Positions 8,363-16,437 of a DNA stretch of 38,830 bases are shown piece by piece. The position numbers and the translations under genes are program-made. The notes under the pieces were generated by a model. The model saw only the letters and a list, made by a program, of their open reading frames with translations. It had not been told where the DNA came from and made no database searches. Source of the stretch: Lentimicrobium sp. (GTDB lineage: Bacteria > Bacteroidota > Bacteroidia > Bacteroidales > Lentimicrobiaceae); contig JAHYJC010000044.1 of the NCBI GenBank assembly GCA_019429275.1, positions 1 through 38,830 on the forward strand, written 5' to 3'. Position 1 is the stretch's first letter. Each line of letters starts with the position of its first letter.

Positions 8363-10621
8363 TTAATGATTATTTGCTACTATTTTGCGTTTTCTGTTTG
8401 CCAGTATAAGAATAGCTGGCAGCAGTGATAGCGCGCTAAACCCGGAACCAATCATGCTAACGCCAATCAGTAATCCGAAATTCTGTAAGGGTACGATTTG
8501 TGAAAACAGAAGCACTAAGAATCCTGCTAAAACCGATACTACATTAATTATTATTGCCTTGCCGCTCAATAAAATAACGCTTTCGATTGATTTTTCGGCA
8601 TCTCCGTTTTTTAGCAGATGATTATTAAATCCGGTGATAATATGGATAGAATAATCAATGCCTATACCCAAAGCAATACTGCCTACCAGTACGGTTGCTA
8701 TATCGAGCGGTATTCCGGTTAGTCCCATAATACCTAACAGGACAATAATCGTTGCAACCACGGGAATCGCAGCAAAAACTCCTTTAGAAAAAGACCTCAA
8801 TATTGTACTAACAATCAATATAACCAGTGCGATAGCTATTAATAAGCTGTTCCGCTGGCTGTTTAATAAACTGCTGTTGAGCTTTTCGTAAACGGATGGC
8901 ATACCTGTAAGCTCTATTTTACAATATTCATTCTGGTTTTCTTCAATAAAACGGTTCATTTTTTCAGTAAATGCTTCAATGTTTTTAGTATCAACCGAAG
9001 CAAATTTTGATTGAATTACTCCTTTGGTAAGATCGTTGTTAACCAGTTGGGGCATCACATCCTGACCGTCGAGCAGGAACCATAATTGCTCAATTTTTGC
9101 CTTGTCATCGGGTATTTTTTTCCCTTCGCCCATAGCATCGTTCATTTGTTCTATAAGGTCGGCAACCGATTGGGCTACGTCAATACTTGGGTCTTCTTTC
9201 ATAAAGCGTTGCGTTTCAATCATCTTTTGCAGAACTTCGGGGCTTTGCATATCGCCCTCAAAAACAACGAATATGGGTAGCGAACCTCCAAACTTCTTTT
9301 GCATCACCTCTTCTGCCACCCTGGTAGGATTATCTGCTTTAAAATAATCCGCCATGTTTACACTGGTTTCAATTTGAAAAATCCCGATAACACCTACCAC
9401 AAGGATTATTGCCCATGCAGTAACTGTATATTTAGGATGTGTAAAAAGGGTTTTAGTTAGCGGTATTAATATCTTATGGGTTAAGACCGTTTCCTTTTCT
9501 GTGTCTTCAACAACTTTTTTCTTTCGGTACATTGACAAAGCCGAAATCAGGGCTGGAACAAAGAATATGGACAACAACAAAGCGATGATTGTACCTACTG
9601 CTGTGAATATCCCAAAGTCCCTTATCATTGTAAGGTATGCACCAAAAACGAACGAAACAAAACCTATTGCAGTGGTTACTGCTGCCAATATGACCGGAAT
9701 GGTAATATACGCAACCGCCTTAATTAATGCTTGTTTTCTGTCCTGAATGGCCATGTGGTTAATACTGTTCAGCACATGAATGGTATAGACGCTTCCCACC
9801 GCAAGCAGAACAACCGGAATGATGTTTGATATGATGGTAAGCTCATAGCCTGCAGCTGACATGATTCCCAAAGTCCAGACTACAGAGATCCCGGCAGTAA
9901 GCAACGGCAACAATACGCCGCGAAATGATTTAAAACTAAACAAAAGAATAATTGCTATAACAAGAAAAACAATGGGTATCAACCAAATAATGTCGGATAT
10001 TATTAAATCATTAATATCGTTCATCATCATTGGGAGCCCGCCAAAGTATAGTGTTTCTGGCAGGTTCATATTTTCAATCTTGTTCTTTATTTCTTTTGCA
10101 ATAGTTTGATTATCTGCATCCGGAAGCAGGGTAAACATAATTGCTGTCGCCTTACAGTCATCGGAAACGATTGCCCCCCTGTACATTTCTTTTGACAGAA
10201 CATAAGCTTTAAGGCTATCTAAGTCAGATTGGTCTGTCGGCAGTTCATACTCATCAACCAGCTTTCCTATTTCAATCCCCCACTCGGAGCTTTTGATATC
10301 AAGTATATTCGTTAAGCTGGTTACTGTAGAAACGCCTTGTGTGTATCGAATGCTGTCAGTAATTTGTTTGATATGCCCAATTACCTCTGCATTAAAAATA
10401 TTTTCGGTTTCCAAAACAATCATGGCCATATCATTCCCGCCAAATTCAGTTCCTATGTCCTTGTAAAGTTTAGCAACCGGTTCGTCATCGGGCAAAGAGC
10501 TGATGATATCGGAATTGATATGCAAATTTTTTGTCTGGTAACCAAAAAAAATGGTTAATGCCAAAACAGCTAAAACTATTAGCCATCTTAGTCTGATTAT
10601 TGATTCTACAAATCTGTTCAT
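8363..10621 (-). CDS. RND/MMPL-family transporter (HpnN-like)
   Basis: This 752-residue protein shows the two-fold RND layout: TM1 (residues 13-27), a periplasmic domain, a block of about five helices (about 210-365), TM7 (about 398-415), a second periplasmic domain, and a final helix block (about 600-745). The second half contains GSIALGIGIDYSIHII, the conserved proton-relay region of MMPL and hopanoid-transporter (HpnN) proteins, and GSVYTIHVLNSIN is the matching segment in the first half. Proteins of this group move lipids or hydrophobic molecules out of the inner membrane using the proton gradient. It is the first structural gene after tetR, and a second copy of the TetR-type operator lies just before its ATG. 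The cargo is unknown. Confidence 0.93.
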   Translation of the reverse strand: MNRFVESIIRLRWLIVLAVLALTIFFGYQTKNLHINSDIISSLPDDEPVAKLYKDIGTEFGGNDMAMIVLETENIFNAEVIGHIKQITDSIRYTQGVSTVTSLTNILDIKSSEWGIEIGKLVDEYELPTDQSDLDSLKAYVLSKEMYRGAIVSDDCKATAIMFTLLPDADNQTIAKEIKNKIENMNLPETLYFGGLPMMMNDINDLIISDIIWLIPIVFLVIAIILLFSFKSFRGVLLPLLTAGISVVWTLGIMSAAGYELTIISNIIPVVLLAVGSVYTIHVLNSINHMAIQDRKQALIKAVAYITIPVILAAVTTAIGFVSFVFGAYLTMIRDFGIFTAVGTIIALLLSIFFVPALISALSMYRKKKVVEDTEKETVLTHKILIPLTKTLFTHPKYTVTAWAIILVVGVIGIFQIETSVNMADYFKADNPTRVAEEVMQKKFGGSLPIFVVFEGDMQSPEVLQKMIETQRFMKEDPSIDVAQSVADLIEQMNDAMGEGKKIPDDKAKIEQLWFLLDGQDVMPQLVNNDLTKGVIQSKFASVDTKNIEAFTEKMNRFIEENQNEYCKIELTGMPSVYEKLNSSLLNSQRNSLLIAIALVILIVSTILRSFSKGVFAAIPVVATIIVLLGIMGLTGIPLDIATVLVGSIALGIGIDYSIHIITGFNNHLLKNGDAEKSIESVILLSGKAIIINVVSVLAGFLVLLFSQIVPLQNFGLLIGVSMIGSGFSALSLLPAILILANRKRKIVANNH

Positions 10622-10635
10622 ATTTTTATTTATTA

Positions 10636-10664
10636 TTTGTACTATTATCGTTTTATAGTCAGTT
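10636..10664. promoter_or_regulatory. second TetR-type operator, in front of the RND gene
   Basis: The left arm TTTGTACTA (10636-10644) is identical to that of the operator before tetR. The spacer is again 11 bases and ends in GTTTTA, and the right arm TAGTCAGTT keeps only the first four bases of TAGTACAAA. It lies 15-43 bases before the RND start codon at 10621. I infer a weaker second site for the same regulator. Confidence 0.6.
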
Positions 10665-10679
10665 TTAGTTAAAAAAAAA

Positions 10680-11261
10680 TCAGGTGGCTAAACCCTTATT
10701 CAATATGTTTATTAACCCATCGAAATAGGGTGAGTATTTCTCGTACTTATTTTGCAGAAAAAATGGTATTTCAAGACCTTTTAGGACCATTAAGAACATA
10801 TCCAGCAGAACGTCCATTTCTGTAATTAAAGTAAATTCGCCTGTATGAACACCTTGAAGAATGATTTTCCTCAGGTTTTCTTTTTCCCACGTATCTAAAT
10901 CAGTTCTTAGGTCGTCAATAAAGTGGAAGTGCTCAAAAAAATCGGCCCTTATCGTTTCATGGTAGCTTGCTGTTGCATTAAGGATTTCCATTCTTTTGAC
11001 AAGATAGCTATGCAGCTTTTGAGAAGCATCCAAATCAGAATTGTTAGTAATAAGTCCCAACTGGCTTTTAAGAATAGTAATTTCCTTTAAAATCACTTCC
11101 CTGAATAAATCCTCTTTACTAACGAAATGGTAGTATAAAGAGCCTTTAGCTTTGCGTGCAACCTTTGCGATTTCGTCCATAGAGGTTTTGTGAAACCCGA
11201 ACCGGCTAAACAGTTGGTTTGCAACTCTCAATATTGAATCTTTAGTAGAATCAATGCTCAT
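10680..11261 (-). CDS. TetR-family transcriptional repressor
   Basis: This 193-residue protein (ATG at 11261; a TTG two codons further up abuts the operator) has an N-terminal helix-turn-helix of the TetR type, with ILRVANQLFSRFGFHKTSMD followed by EIAKVARKAKGSLYYHFVSKEDLF (residues about 8-50). A helical ligand-binding C-terminal part follows. It is the first gene of the lipid operon, 58 bases from the RND gene. Two palindromic sites, one over its own -7 box and one before the RND gene, strongly suggest that it represses itself and the operon. The ligand is likely to be a fatty acid, acyl-CoA or membrane-active compound, as for many TetR proteins beside RND pumps, but this is inferred. Confidence 0.92.
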   Translation of the reverse strand: MSIDSTKDSILRVANQLFSRFGFHKTSMDEIAKVARKAKGSLYYHFVSKEDLFREVILKEITILKSQLGLITNNSDLDASQKLHSYLVKRMEILNATASYHETIRADFFEHFHFIDDLRTDLDTWEKENLRKIILQGVHTGEFTLITEMDVLLDMFLMVLKGLEIPFFLQNKYEKYSPYFDGLINILNKGLAT

Positions 11262-11267
11262 ATTCAA

Positions 11268-11296
11268 TTTGTACTAAAAATGTTTTATAGTACAAA
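11268..11296. promoter_or_regulatory. perfect palindromic operator of the TetR gene
   Basis: TTTGTACTA (11268-11276) and TAGTACAAA (11288-11296) are perfect inverted repeats with an 11-base spacer that is itself nearly symmetric (AAAA...TTTT). The right arm overlaps the -7 box TATCTTTG of the tetR promoter, the expected position for autorepression. Confidence 0.75.
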
Positions 11297-11321
11297 GATA
11301 GATGTATTTTTTTATCTCAAA
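11293..11321 (-). promoter_or_regulatory. promoter of the tetR-RND lipid operon
   Basis: On the minus strand TTTG (11321-11318) is followed after 17 bases by TATCTTTG (11300-11293). This is a good match to the Bacteroidota TTTG/TAnnTTTG promoter, about 30 bases before the tetR ATG. The -7 box overlaps the palindromic operator. Confidence 0.6.
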
Positions 11322-11592
11322 ATCTTTTCAATCTTTTTTAGCATAAATTAACGAATGTGTTATCGTACCGGTAGTGTGTTAGGGATATTGCAGTTTTTAC
11401 CGCATAAAAATAGGTTTGCGTATAGGCTTGTGCGCCGGCTGGCACGATCATGTGGCCGTGTAACTTCGCCAACAGATAGGGGCGGAGTACCAAGCTTCAT
11501 TCTATTTCAAAAGTTTAATTGAAGCAATCAACTCCAAGTTTGAACATCAGCCTGCCTGAGGAAAACCCGTGTAACCTGCATGCGATTTATTA
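11322..11592. other. intergenic stretch without a recognised gene
   Basis: Between the tetR promoter and the stop of the CRR6-like gene I see no open frame with recognisable content and no strong hairpin. A GC-richer part at about 11420-11490 stands out from its surroundings and may be a small dispersed repeat, but no second copy is visible in this window. Confidence 0.4.
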
Positions 11593-12090
11593 TTATTGAA
11601 AATAGGTAAATACTCGATTTGTCATTTGGATGTTTTCTTCTTCAGAAAGATTGGCCAGCTCACAAAGATGGTTCATTGCTAAAAACCCTCTTTGTTCTAA
11701 ATAATTCTGAAGCCGTTTACCATTAATTTCTTTTTCGGCTTCTGGCATTAGAAAAGGGAGGAGAAAACATTTTATTATTACAAATAGCCCTCCTCCATTT
11801 TTCGATAAGAAATATAGCCAATATGGAAATTGAGAATCTAATTCAACTACATAATCTCTTACTTCAGGAATTTCCCAAAGTTCTTCTGCTGTTTGATTGT
11901 AACCATCAAATGAAATATCAACACGTTCACGAAAATATTTTATAAAGGTAATGTTTGATGTTAACTGACCAAGTAAATTCATAGGCCCAGTAAAATCTTT
12001 TCTAACGACTTCTTCTTTAGAAATTGTAATGTTTAAGTAATCAATTCCAGTTGATATTAGCTCCTCTATTTTTAAATTTTTGTTATCCAT
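11593..12090 (-). CDS. CRR6-like domain protein of unknown function
   Basis: From the ATG at 12090 (MDNKNLKIEEL) the protein has 165 residues; a start 12 codons further up is open but adds a low-complexity basic stretch. It contains EELWEIPEVRDYVVELDSQF followed by PYWLYFL, which resembles Bacteroidota proteins annotated with a chlororespiratory reduction 6 domain. That name comes from a plant assembly factor, and the bacterial function is unknown. A hydrophobic stretch GGGLFVIIKCFLLPFLMPEA follows near residue 100. It lies about 175 bases after the metallopeptidase gene in the same direction and may be the last gene of that block or a separate unit. Assignment is by motif memory only. Confidence 0.65.
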   Translation of the reverse strand: MDNKNLKIEELISTGIDYLNITISKEEVVRKDFTGPMNLLGQLTSNITFIKYFRERVDISFDGYNQTAEELWEIPEVRDYVVELDSQFPYWLYFLSKNGGGLFVIIKCFLLPFLMPEAEKEINGKRLQNYLEQRGFLAMNHLCELANLSEEENIQMTNRVFTYFQ

Positions 12091-12266
12091 TATTTTATTT
12101 TTTTTGTTTATCTGAATGACATTCATTGGTGTTGTGCGTTCGTTGGACTACTTTATTTTTGATTGCCTGTTGGTTTAGCGTTGGGACCGGGAAGCTCTTT
12201 TGCAAATTTTGGGTTGTGTCAAGGCTTGTGTGGCTTTCAAATGTTGTGCTTTTTTGTTTAGGCAAA

Positions 12267-12962
12267 TCATGCTAATAGTTTCTCCAATTTCAATTTCCAC
12301 TTTTCCCAGTCCTTCATTTCCTTTGTTTGTAAATCTAAGAATTTCTTTGTGTGGTCGTGATAAATTAAATGGCAAAGTTCATGTAAGATAACATATTCAA
12401 TGCAGCCTTTAGGTGCTTTTATCAATTCAGGATTTAAAATGATTTTGCCTTTAGGAGTGCAGCTTCCCCAACGTGTCGGCATGTCTCTTAATACTATAGA
12501 ATCCGGTTCAACCCTATACTTTCTAAATTTATCAATCAAAGGCTCAGCAATTGCATGAAATTTTATCCGTGCATTTTGTAAATACCAACCCATAAGCAGG
12601 TCCTTCGCTCTGTCCTTATCCCGGGTAACCACCTCAATGAATTTGCCTTTTAGTTTTACCGATTCAACACTTCCGATCTTTATTTGCAAGCGATATTGTC
12701 TGCCTAAGTACAAATGTGTTTCTCCACTTACGTATTTCCTTTTTGGTGTCTTTGGTTGGAAGGTAAGAAAAAAGCTCAATTGTTTAATAATCCAGGGAGC
12801 TTTCTTTTTTACTTTTTCTTTCACCTTTTCGATGGAAGTGTCAACCGGGGCTTTAACCAGTACTTCCATTTCAGGAGTTACAGTAATTCCAAGTGACTTC
12901 CTTTCTGAGTACTCTAAGCGAAAATCAATTTTTCTGCTTCCAAATTGTATGGCTTCTGTCAT
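12267..12962 (-). CDS. YgjP-like (DUF45/M48-type) metallopeptidase of the RM operon
   Basis: The start is fixed by the neighbour: the HsdR stop TAA and this ATG share one base (TAATG at 12964-12960), giving 231 residues starting MTEAIQFGSRKID. The protein has the YgjP layout with RWGSCTPKG (Arg164-Cys168) and the zinc-metallopeptidase motif VILHELCHLIYHDHTKKF (His194, Glu195, His198; third ligand probably His204). Members of this family are common companions of type I restriction operons; their substrate there is not established. Translational coupling to hsdR suggests matched expression, and a role in processing or controlling the nuclease subunit is a reasonable inference. Confidence 0.88.
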   Translation of the reverse strand: MTEAIQFGSRKIDFRLEYSERKSLGITVTPEMEVLVKAPVDTSIEKVKEKVKKKAPWIIKQLSFFLTFQPKTPKRKYVSGETHLYLGRQYRLQIKIGSVESVKLKGKFIEVVTRDKDRAKDLLMGWYLQNARIKFHAIAEPLIDKFRKYRVEPDSIVLRDMPTRWGSCTPKGKIILNPELIKAPKGCIEYVILHELCHLIYHDHTKKFLDLQTKEMKDWEKWKLKLEKLLA

Positions 12963-15900
12963 TACTTGTAACGGATTTTGGCTACGTCTATGCAATCACC
13001 GGCAATTTTATCCATTTCTTCAAACGTTAACTCTATTTGATATTTATCGCGGACTTCGTCAATCAGGTAGTCGCCGATCTCTATCAATAATTTACCCGTT
13101 ATGTTTGACTTATACTGCCAGTCAACAATTGGCTTTTCGTTGTCCAAAACAGCAAGTTTTATCAGTTCATCAACCTTTAAAGCGGCTTGTGTTGATATCT
13201 CTTTGCGGATCATATCATCCTGAATCTTATCAGTAAGTGCTTCAACCGTTAAGCCGTAAAAAGCCTTTGCAACATCTCTGTCTTTAAGCTGTTCCGGTAT
13301 GTCATCATCAGTATGCGTCAAGACATTGTTCATGATATCTTGAACTCTTCTCAGGTATTGTGCTTCGCTAATGCGTTTGGCTTCATAATCGGCAATAGCC
13401 TCCCTTAGCATTTGCGAAAACTTCTTATAGAAAGCTGGGTCTTCATCCATTTTCTCGGTGATGTGCTTCGCTGTTCTGCTTGCAATCTTGTCTGCCTTGG
13501 CTGCTTTTCCAATTGTGTTTTCAACTTCCTGCTGAAATTTGTCTTTATCAAAAATGTTTACCAATTCGGTAATGGTTTCTATTTTCTCGGTGGTGATGTG
13601 GGTATCAATCAATTTTTGAATCTGCCCTTCATATTGTTTGTAGTCAATTTCATCGCTGTATCTTTCAATCACTGCCAAACGGAGTTTCAGGAACATAGTT
13701 AAATCTTCTTTGTAGCGATTGATGGTTTTTTCTTCAACATCTTTGTGAAATTGAATAGATGATAAGGCCAGTTTCAAACCCTTGGCAAAGGCTGCCAGTT
13801 TATCGTAAAATAGAACTCTGATTGCTTCATCTTTCAATAATTGCTGATAAGCTTCTGCATCCCTTTTGTTGGTAATGGTTTTAAAAATGTCCCACAAGTC
13901 AGAATGCTTTTGTGGCAGCTTTTTGATTTCATCGGCAATATTGGTGAGCGTTCCTGCCAAATCTTCCTCGTCAAAATCTTCAAATGAAGAATACATCAGC
14001 AAGGCATCATCCAAATTTTCAATTACTCCGTAATAGTCAATGATGTAACCAAACTCCTTGTCAGGATAAATTCGGTTTACCCTTGCAATGGCTTGTAAGA
14101 GTTTATGCCCTTGTAAGTTTCTTGTAAGATATAGAACCGTGTTTTTGGGTGCATCAAATCCGGTGAGCAGTTTATCAACAACGATAATTATTTCCGGGAC
14201 TTTCTGATTTTTGAAACGGCTGATAATGTTCTTTTCATAGCTTTTTGAGTTGCCATGTTCGCCCATCATTTTTTTCCAGAACTGATTTTCTTTTTGGGTT
14301 GATTTCTCATACGCACTATCTTCCCCTTCACGCTCGTCAATGGATGAGATCAAAACCTCACAACTAACAATACCAATTTCATCTAAGTATTCTTTGTATT
14401 TGATGGCGTTAACTTTCTTATCACAAACCAGCTGTCCTTTAAATGGTGTTCTGCCTTGCCAATTGTCGCGGAAATGATAGCTGATGTCCCATGCTATCAT
14501 TCGCATTTTCTGCTCGGCTGAATTCAAATGGTCGTATCGGGCAAACTTCTTTTTAATGTCTGCCTTTTGATAGTCGGTCAAGGGCTCTGAAACCATTCCG
14601 AAAAAAGTATCAATCGGACTGGCATTTACATCCTGCAAAGCCAACCTTCCTTCATACAACAATGGAACAACGGCTTTGTCGTATACTGCCTCGTCAACTT
14701 TGTAGGTATCAATCATACCACCAAATTTGGCTGCTGTGCTTTTGTCCTTTTTGAAAAGTGGTGTTCCGGTAAGGGCAATGAAACAGGCATTTGGCAAAGT
14801 CTTCTGCATGTCGATATTGAAAACGCCGTATTGTGTTCTGTGTCCTTCATCAACCAACACAAAAATTTCGTGGCTTTCTAAAGGCTTGCTGATCTTCCTT
14901 ACTGCTGCAACAAACTTGTTGATAATGGTTGTTACCACTGCATCGCTTTTGCTTTCCAGCAACTCTACTAATCGCTGCCCGGTAGTAGCGTTTTCTACAA
15001 ACTTGCCGCACTTGCGGAATGTGCCTGTGATTTGATTGTCCAAATCGGTTCGATCGGTTACCAAAATAATTTTCGGGTTGCGAATACTGGGTTCCATGGC
15101 AATGGCTTGTGCCAACATTACCATGGTTAATGATTTACCGCTTCCTTGTGTGTGCCAGATAACACCGCCTTTGCGTTTGCCATTTTCCACATGCTGAATC
15201 CGTTTCATGGATTTTTTAATGGCGAAAAACTGCTGATAACGGGCTACTTTCTTTTCGCCATTGTCGAACAAAACGAAATTGAAAATTATATCCATCAAGC
15301 GTTCTGGTTGGCATAAGCCAAACAAATACGCGTCCTGTTCTGTTGGAAGAATTTCTTCTTGCTCTAAAGCATCAAAGTATTGGCGAACATATTTGAAGCG
15401 GTCGGCAAACAGTTGGTCTTTTTGAATACCGGAAAGTGGTTGATTTTTAATCTCTTTTAATTTTTCATTGTGCTCTTTTAACTTTTCATTTTCTTCAAAC
15501 TTCTCCTGCCATTTTGCCCAAAACTTTTCTGGTGTGGCATTGGTGGCAAAGGCTGCTTCTTGTGTTGCTATGCTCAGTGTCAATTGAGAATACACATACA
15601 AACTTCGGATACCGTCTTCCTGCTGGTTGCGTAAATGCTGACTGATGGCCTGCTTCAACGGCTCTTTCATATCAGGTCGTTTGCACTCAATGATGCAAAG
15701 CGGAATACCGTTTACAAACAATACCAGATCAGGGCGGTAATGCTCTTTGTTTGCAGAACGCATCACACTGAATTCTTCGGTTACATGAAATACATTGTTG
15801 CTGATGTTTTTCCAGTCAATGTATTGCAGCGTAAAACTCTTTTTGTCGCCATCCACACTTTGTTCCAATGCCTGACCCAAAGTGAGCAAGTTGTATGCCT

Positions 15901-16192
15901 TTTCACTTGCTGCAATGTAGCCTTCGTTCATAGGAAGGTTTTTCAGAATCTGGATACCCTTGTCTATGTTTGGATCACTTATGTAGGTTGTTTTAGTAGA
16001 ACTTACATTTTTCTCTGCATTAATTTTCTTCAACTGCTTCCGCAACAAATCTTCGAGCAATACATTCGTGGTTTTGCCGCCTCTCAACCGTTCGGCTTCT
16101 GCCGGACTCACGTAGTTATAACCCAGCTTCACCAGCATTTGTAATGCAGGAATCTGGCTGATATGGTCTTCTTTAAAACTGGGTGTCTCCAT
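12962..16192 (-). CDS. hsdR: type I restriction enzyme, HsdR (R) subunit
   Basis: At 1076 residues this is a full-length HsdR. The N-terminal endonuclease domain has the PD-(D/E)xK signature YRPDLVLFVNGIPLCIIECK (Asp155, Glu169, Lys171). The translocase has the Walker A HTQGSGKS (about residue 345-352), the DEGHRTQYG box II, the LTGTP motif III and downstream helicase motifs (DKLLTGFDAPKNTVLY, QAIARVNRIYPDK). A C-terminal helical part binds the methylase complex. It uses ATP to pull DNA past the bound complex and cuts at a distance from unmethylated sites. It is separated from hsdM and hsdS by five genes, which is unusual; the order is M, AlbA, S, three cassette genes, AlbA, R. All key residues are present. 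Confidence 0.95.
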   Translation of the reverse strand: METPSFKEDHISQIPALQMLVKLGYNYVSPAEAERLRGGKTTNVLLEDLLRKQLKKINAEKNVSSTKTTYISDPNIDKGIQILKNLPMNEGYIAASEKAYNLLTLGQALEQSVDGDKKSFTLQYIDWKNISNNVFHVTEEFSVMRSANKEHYRPDLVLFVNGIPLCIIECKRPDMKEPLKQAISQHLRNQQEDGIRSLYVYSQLTLSIATQEAAFATNATPEKFWAKWQEKFEENEKLKEHNEKLKEIKNQPLSGIQKDQLFADRFKYVRQYFDALEQEEILPTEQDAYLFGLCQPERLMDIIFNFVLFDNGEKKVARYQQFFAIKKSMKRIQHVENGKRKGGVIWHTQGSGKSLTMVMLAQAIAMEPSIRNPKIILVTDRTDLDNQITGTFRKCGKFVENATTGQRLVELLESKSDAVVTTIINKFVAAVRKISKPLESHEIFVLVDEGHRTQYGVFNIDMQKTLPNACFIALTGTPLFKKDKSTAAKFGGMIDTYKVDEAVYDKAVVPLLYEGRLALQDVNASPIDTFFGMVSEPLTDYQKADIKKKFARYDHLNSAEQKMRMIAWDISYHFRDNWQGRTPFKGQLVCDKKVNAIKYKEYLDEIGIVSCEVLISSIDEREGEDSAYEKSTQKENQFWKKMMGEHGNSKSYEKNIISRFKNQKVPEIIIVVDKLLTGFDAPKNTVLYLTRNLQGHKLLQAIARVNRIYPDKEFGYIIDYYGVIENLDDALLMYSSFEDFDEEDLAGTLTNIADEIKKLPQKHSDLWDIFKTITNKRDAEAYQQLLKDEAIRVLFYDKLAAFAKGLKLALSSIQFHKDVEEKTINRYKEDLTMFLKLRLAVIERYSDEIDYKQYEGQIQKLIDTHITTEKIETITELVNIFDKDKFQQEVENTIGKAAKADKIASRTAKHITEKMDEDPAFYKKFSQMLREAIADYEAKRISEAQYLRRVQDIMNNVLTHTDDDIPEQLKDRDVAKAFYGLTVEALTDKIQDDMIRKEISTQAALKVDELIKLAVLDNEKPIVDWQYKSNITGKLLIEIGDYLIDEVRDKYQIELTFEEMDKIAGDCIDVAKIRYK

Positions 16193-16388
16193 TTTATTGA
16201 GCTTTGAATGATCAACTATGAGTTATGAATTGGGATGATCCCGCATTAAATGCAAAGAATTATCCTCTTGTAAGCCATTAACTGCTTATTCGTTTCTTCT
16301 AATAGCATTTCTAATTTGTTTAAATTAGAACGCGAGTTCCTTTTTCTAACTATTTGTATTTCAGAGTTTTTATTATAAGCGCCATTGG

Positions 16389-16437
16389 CTCTTCTCTTAG
16401 ATCTTCTCTTAAACCTTCTCTTAAACCTTCTCTTAAA
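16389..16437. repeat. 12-bp tandem repeat at the end of the second AlbA gene
   Basis: On the minus strand the unit AGGTTTAAGAGA occurs three times in a row, followed by a diverged copy AGATCTAAGAGA. The stop codon of the AlbA-type gene at 16433 lies in the first unit, and every unit repeats the same in-frame TAA. A different frame reads RFKR repeats for a while. Confidence 0.75.

Noticed and set aside
2425-11261. Aryl-polyene or flexirubin pigment cluster
   Set aside because: MMPL, LolA-like, acyltransferase and GT2 genes occur there too, but no ketosynthase, ketoreductase, dehydratase, acyl-carrier protein or ammonia-lyase gene is present.
12125-12266. Integron attC-like site between the CRR6-like and metallopeptidase genes
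   Set aside because: GTTGGAC and GTTGGGA words are present, but I could not build the paired R and L boxes or a long stem, and no integrase is in view.
12637-13236. Long plus-strand open frames inside the RM genes, such as 12637-13236 and 15635-16144
   Set aside because: They lie antisense to well-supported hsdR and metallopeptidase genes and show no protein motif.
16193-16432. Second open frame reading RFKR repeats and continuing to about 16255 after the AlbA gene
   Set aside because: It overlaps the AlbA gene end in another frame, lacks a start codon of its own and its repeats come from the 12-bp DNA unit.
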